From contig JBBQJI010000029.1 of assembly GCA_038325765.1 (NCBI GenBank), forward strand, positions 27,881-91,880: 64,000 bases of DNA, in the 5' to 3' direction. The notes beneath the pieces were generated by a model, which was not told where the DNA came from, made no database searches, and was given only the letters and a program-made list of their open reading frames with translations. The translations under genes were made by a program, and so were the position numbers. Below, piece after piece: positions 16,624 to 28,204 of this stretch. This stretch comes from Xiheibacterium sp038325765 (GTDB lineage: Bacteria > Myxococcota_A > Polyangia > Nannocystales > Nannocystaceae). Positions within the stretch are counted from its first letter, which is position 1. The number at the start of each line of letters is the position of its first letter.

Positions 16624-18243
16624 GTGATCCGTCTCGACAACGTCGCCAAGCGCTATGGCTCTCAGCTCCTCTACGTCGAGGCGTCGATGGGCGTGTACAA
16701 AGGCGAGAAGGTCGGGCTCGTCGGGCCCAACGGCGCCGGCAAGTCGACGATCTTCCGCCTCATCACGCGCGAGCAGTCCCCCGACGAGGGTACGGTCTCC
16801 GTCGATCGCGGCGTGACCGTCGGCTACTTCGACCAGAACGTCGGCGAGATGGCGGGGCGGTCGGTCCTCGCCGAGACGATGGCGGGCGCCGGCGACGTGT
16901 CGGTGCTCGCCGAGGAGCTGCGCGGGCTCGAGGAGGCGATGGCGGATCCCTCGCGGATGGACGAGCTCGATCGGCTCGTCGAGCGCTTCGGTGAGGTGCA
17001 GCCGCGGTTCGACGAGCTCGGTGGCTACCAGCTCGAGGCCCGCGCCCGCGAGATCTTGGCCGGCCTCGGCTTCGATGCGTTCGTCGTCGACGGCGACGTC
17101 GGGGCGCTGTCGGGCGGCTGGAAGATGCGCGTCGCGCTCGCCCGCATCCTGCTGATGAACCCCGACGCGCTGCTGCTCGACGAGCCGACCAACCATCTCG
17201 ACCTCGAGTCGATCCTGTGGCTCGAATCGTTCCTGCGCGACTTCCCGGGCGCGATCATCATGACGTCGCACGATCGCGAGTTGCTGGGTCGTCTGTGCAA
17301 CAAGATCGTCGAGATCGACGGTGGCGAGCTCACCACGTACTCGGGTAACTACGACTTCTACGAGCACAAACGCGACCTGGCTGCGGTGCAGCACGAGGCC
17401 CACTATGCCCGTCAGCAGGCGATGCTCGCCAAGGAGCAGGCGTTCATCGACCGATTCGCGGCCCGGGCCAGCCACGCCGCCCAGGTCCAGTCCCGCGTGA
17501 AGAAGCTCGACAAGATCGACAAGGTCACGCCGCCGCGCCGGCGCAAGGTGGTCGAGTTCGAGTTCCGCACCCCGGCGCGCTCGGGCGACGACGTCGTCCG
17601 CCTCGAGAAGGTCGCCAAGCGCTACGGCCAGCGCGTCGTCTACGACGGCTTCGACTTCACCATCCGCCGGCTCGAGCGCTGGTGCGTGATGGGCATCAAC
17701 GGCGTCGGCAAGTCGACGCTGCTCAAGCTCGTCGCCGGCGAGGCCAACCCCGACGGCGGCCGCGTGGTGCCCGGCGCCAGCGTGAAGCTCGGCTACTTCG
17801 CCCAGCACGCGATGGACCTGCTCGACCCCCAGCTCACGGTGCTCGGTCAGCTCGAGCACGACCACTCGCGCGCCGGTGGTGGGGCGCTGCGCAGCCTGCT
17901 CGGCGCGTTCGGGTTCTCCGGCGACGACGTCGACAAGCCGTGTCGGATCCTGTCGGGCGGCGAGCGGGTGCGCGTGGTGCTCGCGACGATGCTCTACGAT
18001 CCGCCGAATTTCCTGGTGCTCGACGAGCCCACCAACCATCTCGATCTCGATACCAAGCACATGCTCACCCGGGCGTTGGCGGGGTTCGAGGGCACGATGC
18101 TGTTCGTGTCCCACGATCGGCGATTCCTGGCCGAGCTGAGCAACCGCGTGCTCGAGCTCGGCGAGGGCGGCGCCCGGGTGTACGGCGGCGGCTACCTCGA
18201 GTACGTCGCCGAGTCGCACCACGAGGCGCCCGGCATGCGCTGA
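16624..18243 (+). CDS. ABC-F family ATPase (Uup/EttA type)
   Basis: 539 residues with two ABC cassettes in one chain and no membrane segment, the ABC-F layout; these proteins act on the ribosome (translation factors, some giving antibiotic protection). Cassette 1 has Walker A GPNGAGKST, signature LSGGWKMRV and Walker B LLLDEPTNHLD; cassette 2 has GINGVGKST, LSGGERVRV and LVLDEPTNHLD. The linker between them is charged and helical ('QAMLAKEQAFIDRFAARASH') as in the P-site tRNA interaction motif region. The start is a GTG giving VIRLDNVAKRYG; upstream in-frame sequence is Arg/Pro-rich and belongs to the pseudogene zone. Confidence 0.9.
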   Translation: MIRLDNVAKRYGSQLLYVEASMGVYKGEKVGLVGPNGAGKSTIFRLITREQSPDEGTVSVDRGVTVGYFDQNVGEMAGRSVLAETMAGAGDVSVLAEELRGLEEAMADPSRMDELDRLVERFGEVQPRFDELGGYQLEARAREILAGLGFDAFVVDGDVGALSGGWKMRVALARILLMNPDALLLDEPTNHLDLESILWLESFLRDFPGAIIMTSHDRELLGRLCNKIVEIDGGELTTYSGNYDFYEHKRDLAAVQHEAHYARQQAMLAKEQAFIDRFAARASHAAQVQSRVKKLDKIDKVTPPRRRKVVEFEFRTPARSGDDVVRLEKVAKRYGQRVVYDGFDFTIRRLERWCVMGINGVGKSTLLKLVAGEANPDGGRVVPGASVKLGYFAQHAMDLLDPQLTVLGQLEHDHSRAGGGALRSLLGAFGFSGDDVDKPCRILSGGERVRVVLATMLYDPPNFLVLDEPTNHLDLDTKHMLTRALAGFEGTMLFVSHDRRFLAELSNRVLELGEGGARVYGGGYLEYVAESHHEAPGMR

Positions 18244-18319
18244 GGTGAAAGCGCCGCCAGCACGTACTCGACGTCGGAGCGAGGAGCGAGTCATCAGCGC
18301 GAGGCGTACACTGCCGACC

Positions 18320-19936
18320 GTGGTCGAGACCCTCGCAGCCCAGCCGCTGTTGTTGCTGTTCGCGGTGGCGGGGATCGGCTACTTGCTGGGGCGCATCGAG
18401 ATCGCGGGCATCGGTCTGGGCGTGTCGGCGGTGCTGTTCGTCGGCCTCGGCGCGGGCGCCCTCGATCCGGCGCTGCGACTGCCCGACGTGATCCTGCAGT
18501 TCGGCCTCGTCACGTTCGTGTACGTGGTCGGCCTGTCGACGGCACCCGGCTTCTTCGGGTCGGTGCGTCGGCGCGGTGTGCAGACCGCTCTGCTCGGACT
18601 GGGCGCGGTCGGTCTGGGCGCGGTGATGATAGCCGTCGGCGCACGCCTGGGTCTCGCGGGCCCGACCGCCGCGGGGTTGTTCGCCGGCGCGCTCACCAAC
18701 ACACCCGCGCTCGCCGCGGTGATCGACACACTCGCGGGCACCGCCTTGGCCAGTGATGCCGGGCCCGCGCTGGGCTATGCGCTCGCCTATCCCGGCGGCG
18801 TGCTCGGCGTGCTCGCCGTCATCGCGCTCGCCCCCAAGCTGCTCGGCTTCGATCCCGCGCACGATCTGGTCACCGCCGACGACGCACCCGGTGCTGCGGG
18901 CGGCAAGCTCGAGATGGCGACGGTGCTCATCAGCGGCGAAGTCCCCGAGATGTCGAGCCGATTCCTGCGCGAGCGTCACGTGCAGGGCGTCGCGTTCGGT
19001 CGCATGCGCCGCGGTGATCAGACCTCGGTGGTCACCGACGACGTCGTGCTCCATCGCGGCGACATCGTCACGGTGATCGGCGAGTCGGCCGCCGTCCAGG
19101 CGGCAGTTGCCGCGCTCGGCGAACGCAGCCCGCTGCACCTCGAGTTCGATCGCGCCGTCGTCGACTTCCGTCGCATCACCGTGTCCAACCCGCGGATCGC
19201 CGAGCGTCCCCTGGGGGAGCTCGGCCTCGATCTGCGCTTCGGCGCGCAGGTGACTCGCGTGCGCCGCGGCGACGTCGAGTTCGTCCCCACACGAACGACC
19301 CACCTCGAGCTCGGCGATGCCTTGCGCGTGGTCGCACCGCGCGAGCAGATGGCCGCCGTATCTGCCCAACTCGGCGATTCCCACCGCGCGCTGGCGGAGA
19401 TCGACCTGATCAGCTTCTCGCTCGGGATCGGCCTGGGCCTGCTGCTCGGTTTGGTGCCGATCCCACTACCCGACGGCAGCAGCTTCACCCTCGGACTCGC
19501 GGGTGGTCCGTTGGTGGTCGGCCTCGTGCTCGGACGCCTCGGCCGCAGCGGGCCGCTCGTGTGGACGTTGCCCCACGCCGCGAGCCTCACGCTGCGCCAG
19601 GTCGGACTGGTGCTCTTCCTCGCCGGCGTCGGCACGCGCTCGGGCTGGGCGTTCGCACAGGCACTCGCGGGCGGCGGCATCGGGGGTGTCATCGCGCTCG
19701 GTGCCGCGGTCACGTGCACCGTCGCGATGGTGACGATGCTCGTATGCATGCGCGTGTTGCATCTGCCGGGCAGCGTCGCCATGGGCGTCGTCGCCGGGGT
19801 CCAGACCCAACCGGCCGCGCTCGCCTTCGCGATCGAACGCACCAAGAACGAGGTTCCCAGCGCCGGCTATGCCGCGGTGTATCCGGTGGCGACGGTCGCG
19901 AAGATCGTGATCGCGCAGCTGTTGCTGCGGCTGTGA
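18320..19936 (+). CDS. AspT/YidE/YbjL-type membrane antiporter with TrkA-C domains
   Basis: About 538 residues. Two hydrophobic halves of five or six helices each (residues about 8-180 and 360-538) carry the duplicated aspartate-alanine exchanger motif, for example 'LFAGALTNTPALAAVIDTL' and 'VVAGVQTQPAALAFAIE' (GALTNTPA / GVQTQPAA). Between them two cytoplasmic TrkA-C-like regulatory domains are visible ('RERHVQGVAFGRMRRGDQTS', 'NPRIAERPLGELGLDL'). Members exchange dicarboxylates or related anions; the substrate here is unknown. The start is set at a GTG 7 nt after a TACACT hexamer (18307-18312); another GTG at 18245 would add 25 Arg-rich residues. Confidence 0.82.
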   Translation: MVETLAAQPLLLLFAVAGIGYLLGRIEIAGIGLGVSAVLFVGLGAGALDPALRLPDVILQFGLVTFVYVVGLSTAPGFFGSVRRRGVQTALLGLGAVGLGAVMIAVGARLGLAGPTAAGLFAGALTNTPALAAVIDTLAGTALASDAGPALGYALAYPGGVLGVLAVIALAPKLLGFDPAHDLVTADDAPGAAGGKLEMATVLISGEVPEMSSRFLRERHVQGVAFGRMRRGDQTSVVTDDVVLHRGDIVTVIGESAAVQAAVAALGERSPLHLEFDRAVVDFRRITVSNPRIAERPLGELGLDLRFGAQVTRVRRGDVEFVPTRTTHLELGDALRVVAPREQMAAVSAQLGDSHRALAEIDLISFSLGIGLGLLLGLVPIPLPDGSSFTLGLAGGPLVVGLVLGRLGRSGPLVWTLPHAASLTLRQVGLVLFLAGVGTRSGWAFAQALAGGGIGGVIALGAAVTCTVAMVTMLVCMRVLHLPGSVAMGVVAGVQTQPAALAFAIERTKNEVPSAGYAAVYPVATVAKIVIAQLLLRL

Positions 19937-19966
19937 CGATTCGATGTCCAACCTGCGCGGCGTCGG

Positions 19967-22612
19967 CTATCTCGCAGGCGCCTTGCGCCCCGCCCGCCTC
20001 TGCTGCCGCGCCTGGCGGCGGCGCTCTGCGGGCGCCGGACAATCCGCGCTGCACTCCGTCGTCGGCCCCGCCACCACGCTCCCCGGCGCCGCCTTCCACC
20101 GGATCACCGGCGTCTTACCCAGCGCGCCTGTGGTGTTCTTCGCCACCCGCGGCCCCGCGTTCTTCACGTGGGTATCGAACCATCCGATGGTCTCGGCGAG
20201 CACGTGCTCGACCGACTCGCGCGCGATGTAGCCATGCGACTCGTGTGGCAGCATCACCAGTCGCGTGGTGCCACCGGTACCGCGCACGGCCTCGAACAGC
20301 TTCTCCGACTGCAGCGGCACCGTGCCGGGGTTGGCATCGACGGCGCCGTGGATGATGAGCAGCGGCTCGTCGATGCGATCGGCGTGGAGCAGCGCGGACA
20401 GCTGCAGGTAGTTCTTGCGGGCGGCGTAGAGACTGCGCCGCTCGTTCTGGAATCCGAAGGGCCGCATCGTGTGGTTGTACGCGCCGCTGCGCGCGACCCC
20501 GGCGCGGAACAGATCGGTCCACGCCAGCAGGTTCGCCGTCATCAGACCGCCGTGGCTGTGGCCGAACACGCCGACGCGATCGCGATCGGTGACGCCGAGC
20601 GCCACGGCCTCGTCGATCGCAGCGCGGGCGTTGGCCTCGATCTGCTCGAGGAACGTATCGTACGCGGTCTCGCTGGGGCCGACCACCGGCATCGCCACCT
20701 CGTCGAGCACCACGTAGCCCGCGAGGGCGAGGAAGATCGGCGAGGCCCCGATCACCTGCGTGAACTCGTGGGGCGAGCCGTTCACCTGGCCCGCCGTCGC
20801 GGCCTCGGTGTAATCGAGGGGATACGCCCACATCACGGTCGGCATCGGCGTGCCCGGCGTGTAGCCCGGCGGCAGATACATCGTGAACGACAGGGGGATG
20901 CCGTCTGCGCGCTCGTACTTCACCAACTGCTTGGTGAGCGTGCGGATCTGCGGGGCCGGATCCGCGAACGTCGTCAGCGCCCGCACGTCGGCGCGGCGCA
21001 CGGACTCGCCTGTGGCCGCCTCGACGACGCCCGGCGCCAGGGTGTGCAGCGCCAGGTTGGCCGGTGCGCTCGCCGACTCGCCCCGCACCAAGAAGGTGCC
21101 GGCGGCAGGATCGATCCACGCCATGAACGACTCGCGGCGATCTCGGGCCGAGCGGAACCATCGCTGGGTGGCCAGCGTGCCCAGCTCCAAGCGATCGAGG
21201 AACGGCCGCTCGCCCTGCTCCGACGCGCCGGCACCGGCGAGGAAGATCGCGTCGCCGTCTTGGCGCACGACCCACGCGCCGCTGGGCAGCACGCGGAACA
21301 CCGGCGTGCCCGGATCACCGTAGCGATCGTCGTAGCTACGCGCCCACAGGGTCTTGGGCGCACGGCTCGGATCCGCTGCGTCGACCAGCGTGGCCTCGAT
21401 GCGGTGCGCGTCGCGATCGACCTCCAGCACGATCGCCCGCTTGCCGTCCTCGAGCCACCAGATCCCCGCGTGCCGCTGCACGCTGTCGCGCCACGTCTTC
21501 GCCGCACCGCCGACGGTCCGCGTCATGAGCCGATCGTGGTGCGGCACATTCTTGTAGGTGTCACCGCCGTCCAGCGCCTCGGCCCAGACCAGGGTCGCCG
21601 GCGCCGTCGCCCGCCACGCGAACTCGCGGGGCCCGGTCCGCACCCCGCCGACCGGAACGGTGTCGGCCACCGGCACGCTGGCGATCGTCTCGATCGTGAC
21701 GCCGCGGCTGTCCCACAGCTCGACCTCCTGGGGAAAGCGAGAATAGGGCCGCGTGAACGAGTACGGCCGCAGGATCCGCGTGACCAGGACGAAGCGCCCA
21801 TCCGGCGAAGGATCGGCCTCGGCGATCACCGCCGGCGCGCCGAGCCGCCGCAGCTTGCCGCGGCCATCGACGACGGCGAGCTGCGTCGTCGCGTGGTGCT
21901 CGAACAGATCGGCGTCGTGCTGCGTGACCAGCAGATCGCGCGCTTCGTAGGTGCTGCTCGCGACCGTGCCGGCAGCGCTCGACTCGACGCGCGGACCCGT
22001 CGGCGCGCGCAGGTCCACCGGCGCCGCGCCCCGGCTGCCCACCAGCCGCACCAGCAGCGAGGAACCATCGGGCATCCACGTCACCGGTGCGCCCAGCATC
22101 GGGTTGAGGGCGACGCCCGTGATCCGCCGCGCCTTCGCGGTGGCGACGTCGAGGATCCACAGCTCGACCGCACGATCGGTGACGTTGGTGAGCGCGACCT
22201 TCGTGCCCGCCGGGTTCCACACGACATCGTCGATGCGGGCGCCCGCCGGCAGGGCGACTCTTCGTTCGGCGCCGTCGGGCAACCCCCGGAGCGACAGCTC
22301 CACGAAGTGCCGCCCGCCGTGTTGCGCGCGGTTGCGTGGATCGATCCGCACGCCCGCCAGCTTCAGCATCGGCGCCGCGAGATCGGCGATTTGCGGGTAC
22401 AGGGCTGTCCGCGCGAACACGACGTGCTTGCCGTCCGGCGCGATGCGCATCGCCGGGTTGGGCTTGGCGTCGAGCACCGCATGCACTGCCTCGGGCGCCT
22501 CGCGGTACCGCGTGCCGTCGGCGGCCCGCACCAACGGTGGCGCGGTGACGAGCCCCGCGATCGCGAGGGCGAAGACTCCGAGCAGACGAGCGAGTCGCAT
22601 CGATGCAGCCAT
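19967..22612 (-). CDS. Secreted S9-family prolyl oligopeptidase-like peptidase
   Basis: 881 residues starting MAASMRLARLLG with a signal peptide of about 34 residues (a second ATG lies at 22600). The N-terminal two thirds are a WD40/PD40-like beta-propeller ('MRIAPDGKHVVFAR', 'VTWMPDGSSLLVRL', 'PSPDGRFVLVTR'). The C-terminal domain is an alpha/beta hydrolase: nucleophile GHSHGG, Asp in HGAVDANPG and His in HESHGY, the triad order of family S9. The closest layout is the Glu/acyl-aminoacyl peptidase group. A basic Arg/Ala tail of about 40 residues with one Cys pair ends the protein. Probably periplasmic or secreted and used in peptide degradation. Confidence 0.88.
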   Translation of the reverse strand: MAASMRLARLLGVFALAIAGLVTAPPLVRAADGTRYREAPEAVHAVLDAKPNPAMRIAPDGKHVVFARTALYPQIADLAAPMLKLAGVRIDPRNRAQHGGRHFVELSLRGLPDGAERRVALPAGARIDDVVWNPAGTKVALTNVTDRAVELWILDVATAKARRITGVALNPMLGAPVTWMPDGSSLLVRLVGSRGAAPVDLRAPTGPRVESSAAGTVASSTYEARDLLVTQHDADLFEHHATTQLAVVDGRGKLRRLGAPAVIAEADPSPDGRFVLVTRILRPYSFTRPYSRFPQEVELWDSRGVTIETIASVPVADTVPVGGVRTGPREFAWRATAPATLVWAEALDGGDTYKNVPHHDRLMTRTVGGAAKTWRDSVQRHAGIWWLEDGKRAIVLEVDRDAHRIEATLVDAADPSRAPKTLWARSYDDRYGDPGTPVFRVLPSGAWVVRQDGDAIFLAGAGASEQGERPFLDRLELGTLATQRWFRSARDRRESFMAWIDPAAGTFLVRGESASAPANLALHTLAPGVVEAATGESVRRADVRALTTFADPAPQIRTLTKQLVKYERADGIPLSFTMYLPPGYTPGTPMPTVMWAYPLDYTEAATAGQVNGSPHEFTQVIGASPIFLALAGYVVLDEVAMPVVGPSETAYDTFLEQIEANARAAIDEAVALGVTDRDRVGVFGHSHGGLMTANLLAWTDLFRAGVARSGAYNHTMRPFGFQNERRSLYAARKNYLQLSALLHADRIDEPLLIIHGAVDANPGTVPLQSEKLFEAVRGTGGTTRLVMLPHESHGYIARESVEHVLAETIGWFDTHVKNAGPRVAKNTTGALGKTPVIRWKAAPGSVVAGPTTECSADCPAPAERRRQARQQRRAGRKAPAR

Positions 22613-22664
22613 GGGACGGGCATCGAAGCAGAGCCGCGGCGACGCGTCCAGGCCGACGGCGCCC

Positions 22665-22728
22665 GACGGAGCGCCCCGCTCACGGAGCGCCCCGGTCACG
22701 GAGCGCCCCGGTCACGGAGCGCCCCGGG
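22665..22728. repeat. Four tandem copies of a 16-bp unit
   Basis: Four head-to-tail 16-mers lie between the S9 peptidase and acyl-CoA dehydrogenase genes: gACGGAGCGCCCCGcT, then CACGGAGCGCCCCGGT twice, then CACGGAGCGCCCCGGg. The middle two are identical. The array ends 7 bp from the stop codon of the dehydrogenase gene and is 53 bp upstream of the peptidase start. No coding function. Each unit can pair CGGAGCGCCCCG weakly with itself. Confidence 0.85.
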
Positions 22729-22735
22729 CCGGGAT

Positions 22736-24547
<1,812 letters not shown>

Positions 24548-24719
24548 GACGCCTGCAGTGTAGCGGCCGTGCCCCGCAGGCGCGGCGCGGCGGGCCTGCA
24601 TGAGCGTGGAGCGGACTCACGGCTGCATGGGTGCACGATGGCGCGGCGCGATCGCCCGCGGTGGCCGGCGGGAGTCGGCGCTGTGGTGGGCGGGGTTGGG
24701 GCGTATGATGCCTCGACCA

Positions 24720-25097
24720 ATGACACCTCGATCCTTCGCCGCAACACTCCTCGTCGTCCTCGCCGCGTGCCCGGCGGGGGACGATTCGGATTCGGCGACC
24801 AGCGACGGCGCTTCGGGCAGCTCGACCGGCGGCACCGGCGACGCCGACTCCAGCAGCAGCGGGGAGGACGAAAGCGGCGTCCCGGAACCCGGCGTGCAAG
24901 GCGACCCCTGCACCTGCGAGGGCGCGGACCCGAACGCCTGCAGCGCCGACTCGAGCACGTGCGGCGCGCCGCTGTCGTGCATCGTCGGCGGCTGTCGCCG
25001 GGCCTGCACCGATCTCGACGACGAGTCGTGCCCCGATGGCACCGTGTGTATCGGTATCGAGGTCGAGGGCGTCGACCTCGGCTTTTGGTGCAGCTGA
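24720..25097 (+). CDS. Small Cys-rich lipoprotein, unknown function
   Basis: 125 residues. MTPRSFAATLLVVLAACPAG is a short lipoprotein signal with Cys at 17. A Ser/Gly/Asp/Glu linker follows, then a C-terminal domain with about ten cysteines in a pattern 'DPCTCEGADPNACSADSSTC', 'CIVGGCRRACTDL', 'SCPDGTVC', typical of small disulfide-rich surface domains in Nannocystaceae. A TATGAT hexamer lies at 24704-24709, 10 nt before the ATG; the upstream in-frame extension is not signal-like. No family name can be given. Confidence 0.7.
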   Translation: MTPRSFAATLLVVLAACPAGDDSDSATSDGASGSSTGGTGDADSSSSGEDESGVPEPGVQGDPCTCEGADPNACSADSSTCGAPLSCIVGGCRRACTDLDDESCPDGTVCIGIEVEGVDLGFWCS

Positions 25098-25205
25098 GTC
25101 TTCGGAGCGGCGTGCGGAGCCCGTGGCCGCACCGCCACCGTCGCCGCCCTGCCCGCGCGATGCCCAATCGCCCGCGATCGCGCGCCTGAGGTACAATCAT
25201 CTGCG

Positions 25206-25640
25206 ATGCCGCGTCCCCCGACCGCCGACCAAGCTCGCGAGGAGCTGCACGCCGCCGGCCTGCGCGCGACACCGGCTCGGATCGCGGTGCTCGGTGTGCT
25301 GCGGCGGACGCCAGCAGGAGTCACCCACGCCGAGGTGGTCGATGCGCTCGACGGTCGCGGTTGGGATCGCGCGACGATCTTCCGCAACCTCGTGACGCTC
25401 GTCGATGCTGGGCTCGCGGTCCGCACCGATCTCGGTGACCACATGTGGCGCTTCTCGACGCCAGCGCAGGCCGAAAGCGGCCAGCACGAGCACCCGCACC
25501 TGCTGTGCACCGCGTGCGGCACCGTGACGTGCATCCCGGGCATGCAGCTGCGGATGCCCCGCGGTCGGGCAGTGCCCAAGAGCGTGCGGGAGCACAGCGT
25601 CGAGATCGCGCTGCGCGGGCTCTGCGACGCCTGTGTATGA
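25206..25640 (+). CDS. Fur-family metalloregulator
   Basis: 144 residues, the usual Fur/PerR/Zur length. The N-terminal winged helix reads 'LRATPARIAVLGVLRRTPAG' and 'DRATIFRNLVTLVDAGL' (recognition helix). The C-terminal domain has 'HEHPHLLCTACGTVTCI' and ends LCDAC, so both CxxC pairs of the structural zinc site are present, and a His-rich HxHPH metal site. Which metal or peroxide it senses cannot be decided. TACAAT at 25192-25197 lies 8 nt before the ATG. It converges on the lipoprotein gene with only 5 bp between stops. Confidence 0.88.
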   Translation: MPRPPTADQAREELHAAGLRATPARIAVLGVLRRTPAGVTHAEVVDALDGRGWDRATIFRNLVTLVDAGLAVRTDLGDHMWRFSTPAQAESGQHEHPHLLCTACGTVTCIPGMQLRMPRGRAVPKSVREHSVEIALRGLCDACV

Positions 25641-25645
25641 CGCGA

Positions 25646-26626
25646 TCAGTCGGCGGCCGACGGCGAGAGCCGCCGGTTCGGCACGATCAGACGATCGCGG
25701 CGCTCGACCACCAGCTCGGTGCCCGTGAACTCGCCGACGTCGAAGGTGACGACGGCGATGCGGCTCGCGGTCACGCGGATGGCCTCGGCCTGCCGCGACA
25801 GCCCCAGCACCGACAGCTGCCCGAGGTCGATGCGGGCCGTGCCGTGATCGGCCAGCACGCAGGTGATCTCCTCGCCGACCACCTCGCCACGGCCCAGTGC
25901 GATCAGCCGCACTGTCACCACGTCGTCGCCCTGCGGCGTCCAGCGGATGACCAGGGCGCCCTCGCGCTGCTCGTCGAGATCCGCATCGGTGGCGCCGAGC
26001 TCGAGCGCCGGCGGCACGCGACCGTGTGCGCGAAACGGCGGGATGTCCTCGGTCATCGAGCCCTGGGCCACCACATCGACCTCGGGGGTGAGCGTGGCGC
26101 CCAGCGGCATGCCATCGCCCTCGTGCAGATACTCGACGCCGGACATGTACGGCAGCAGATCGGGCACGAGCGCCAGCGGCACCTCGAAGGCGGTGCCGCC
26201 GATGCTCACGCTGAGGTCACCCGCGTCGAGCATGACGAGCTCGCGCGCGTCGGTGTCCTCGGGCTCGGCGGCCTCGAGCACCAGCGATGCACTGGGGACG
26301 CACTCGCCGGGGCGCAGCGCCTCGTGGGGGAGCACCGGCACGTCGATGCGCGCGCGGGCGAACTCTTCGTCGAGGCCACGCACGAACGCGAAGCGGGCGC
26401 TGACCTCGAGCTGGGCGTCGATCGCATCGTCGCTGGCGTCGCGGCCCTCGGGCGCGATCGCGTCGACGGTGGGCTCGAGCACGACGTGCACGCGGCCGAG
26501 TCGCAGCGCGTCGACATCTGCATCGGGGCGGGTGTCACCACCATCGGAGCACGCCGCAACCAGCACGGCCAGGGCGAGGCCGCACGGACGCAGGGCGCGG
26601 CCGGGACGGGGGTCGGGCACATGCAT
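25646..26626 (-). CDS. Lipoprotein, unknown function
   Basis: 326 residues. The N-terminus ends LALAVLVAACSDGG with a clear lipobox Cys at about residue 26. The rest is beta-rich and acidic with many 'LGATDADLDEQREG'-like turns; no catalytic motif or known domain is recognised. A TAGCGT hexamer at 26627-26632 touches the ATG, while a GTG two codons in (26620) sits 6 nt after it, so the true start may be 26620. Stops of this gene and the Fur-type regulator face each other. Confidence 0.68.
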   Translation of the reverse strand: MHVPDPRPGRALRPCGLALAVLVAACSDGGDTRPDADVDALRLGRVHVVLEPTVDAIAPEGRDASDDAIDAQLEVSARFAFVRGLDEEFARARIDVPVLPHEALRPGECVPSASLVLEAAEPEDTDARELVMLDAGDLSVSIGGTAFEVPLALVPDLLPYMSGVEYLHEGDGMPLGATLTPEVDVVAQGSMTEDIPPFRAHGRVPPALELGATDADLDEQREGALVIRWTPQGDDVVTVRLIALGRGEVVGEEITCVLADHGTARIDLGQLSVLGLSRQAEAIRVTASRIAVVTFDVGEFTGTELVVERRDRLIVPNRRLSPSAAD

Positions 26627-26908
26627 ACGCTACCGCCTGCGAGGGCCGGTGTCACGAACGGCGCGGCACCGACCATGCGCGGACGACGGGTGGACCGCGG
26701 GCTGCGAACGGACGGCGCGCGCTCGCGGTCGCGCGGAGCGCGGGCGATCCTGCGGCCGGCCCAGCACGACACCCTCGCCGCGTCCGCAGATCCGTCTCGG
26801 TCCACGTGCAGGTCACATCGTGACAGCGCGCGCGGCTCGCGGCGCCCGTCCGCAGAAACTTCACCGGCGTCGGGGCCGTCGGCATGATCGCCCCGTCGCG
26901 TCGCCCGA

Positions 26909-26950
26909 GACCGAGACCGGGACCCAGACCGGGACCCAGACCGGGACCCG
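26909..26950. repeat. Tandem 12-bp repeats upstream of the metallophosphoesterase
   Basis: Three consecutive copies of GACCGGGACCCA (26915-26950, the last ending in CCCG), preceded by a shorter GAGACC unit. The tract ends 15 bp before the ATG at 26966, so it lies in the 5' untranslated region or promoter. The rest of the 26627-26965 intergenic stretch is GC-rich with no other gene or site that I can support. Confidence 0.75.
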
Positions 26951-26965
26951 AGCACCAGACCCGCC

Positions 26966-28201
26966 ATGAACCCGAGCTGGATCGCCCTTGGTGCCTACGC
27001 GGCCGTCGTCGTCGCCGCATTCGCCCGCAGCCGCGTCTACGGCACCTTCGCCGCCGTCGTGCTGATCTTCCCCATCCTGGTCGGCAACGCGCTGCGCGAG
27101 GCCTTGGAACCCTTTGGCCCGCTCGTGCTCTACGCCCAGCTCGCGGCGTGCGTGCACATCGGCGCGCTGCTCGTGTCGCAGCGGCTGCGCCCGCTGTGGT
27201 TCCGCGCGACGGTCAGCATCCCCGGCCTATGGTTCGCCGCGGCCTGTCTGCTCGGATTCCCGTGGGCGATCTGGGCCGGGTTCGGCGAGCCCACAGGGGC
27301 GTGGATCCCGTTCGCGCTCGCGGGCTACGGCCTGTACGAGTCGCTCGTCACCCGCCCCGAGCGGGTCGACATCGTGCTCGATGGATCGGCGAGCGACCGC
27401 CTGATCCGCGCGACCGCGGCGGTGACCCGCACCGCCGGGGCGCAGGCGCCGGTGCCGACGGCGCTGCAGGGCCGCGCCGATCGGCCGCTGCGCATCGTGC
27501 AGATCACCGACCCGCACCTCGGACCGTTCATGTCGATCGCCCGGCTGCGCGAGATCTGCCAGCGCGCCGTCGATCAGGACCCGGATCTCGTCCTCGTCAC
27601 CGGCGATCTGATGACGATGGAATCCCACGACGTCGACGTGGTCACCGCCGCGCTCGAGCCCCTCGGTCGCCTGCGCGGCCGCGTGCTCGCGTGTCACGGC
27701 AACCACGACCACGAGGCCCGCAGCGTGGTCGCGCGCGCCTACGCGACGTGGGGCATCACGCTCCTGGTCGACGAGGTCGCGCGGGTGCCGACGTCCGCGG
27801 GCGTGGTGCAGATCGTCGGGGCCGACTTCCTGTGGCGGGGACGCGCGGAGCACCTGGTGCGGCTCGCCCAGCGATTCCCCCGCGAGCCGGCGGGCGAGGA
27901 CGGCCACGGACCGCTGCGCGTGTGGCTGCTGCACGATCCCGGCGCCTTCCGCCACATCCCCGAAGGCGAGGCCGATCTCGTGTTCGCCGGCCACACGCAC
28001 GGCGGTCAGGTCGGGCTCGTCAGCCTCGGGTTGCAGGCCACGTTCTTGAGCGCGGTGTCGTCGATGCCCGATCATGGACTGTGGGCCCGCGGCCGCGACC
28101 GGCTCTACGTCCACCGCGCGACCGGACACTACGGATTCCCGATCCGCCTCGGCGTGCCGGCCGAGGAGAGCATGATCCACGTGTGGCGCGGACCGCCGTG
28201 A
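26966..28201 (+). CDS. Membrane-anchored metallophosphoesterase (YkuE-like)
   Basis: 411 residues. The first 150 form three to four membrane helices; the C-terminal part is a calcineurin-like phosphoesterase with every metal motif: DPHL, then GDLMT, CHGNHDHE, LLHDP and FAGHTHGGQ. Arrangement and motif spellings match the YkuE/LpxH-like group with N-terminal membrane segments; catalytic domain orientation relative to the membrane is not certain. Substrate could be a lipid pyrophosphate. The start ATG (MNPSWIALGAYAAVV) is supported by the hydrophobic first helix. The next gene converges with 3 bp between stops. Confidence 0.85.
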   Translation: MNPSWIALGAYAAVVVAAFARSRVYGTFAAVVLIFPILVGNALREALEPFGPLVLYAQLAACVHIGALLVSQRLRPLWFRATVSIPGLWFAAACLLGFPWAIWAGFGEPTGAWIPFALAGYGLYESLVTRPERVDIVLDGSASDRLIRATAAVTRTAGAQAPVPTALQGRADRPLRIVQITDPHLGPFMSIARLREICQRAVDQDPDLVLVTGDLMTMESHDVDVVTAALEPLGRLRGRVLACHGNHDHEARSVVARAYATWGITLLVDEVARVPTSAGVVQIVGADFLWRGRAEHLVRLAQRFPREPAGEDGHGPLRVWLLHDPGAFRHIPEGEADLVFAGHTHGGQVGLVSLGLQATFLSAVSSMPDHGLWARGRDRLYVHRATGHYGFPIRLGVPAEESMIHVWRGPP

Positions 28202-28204
28202 CGC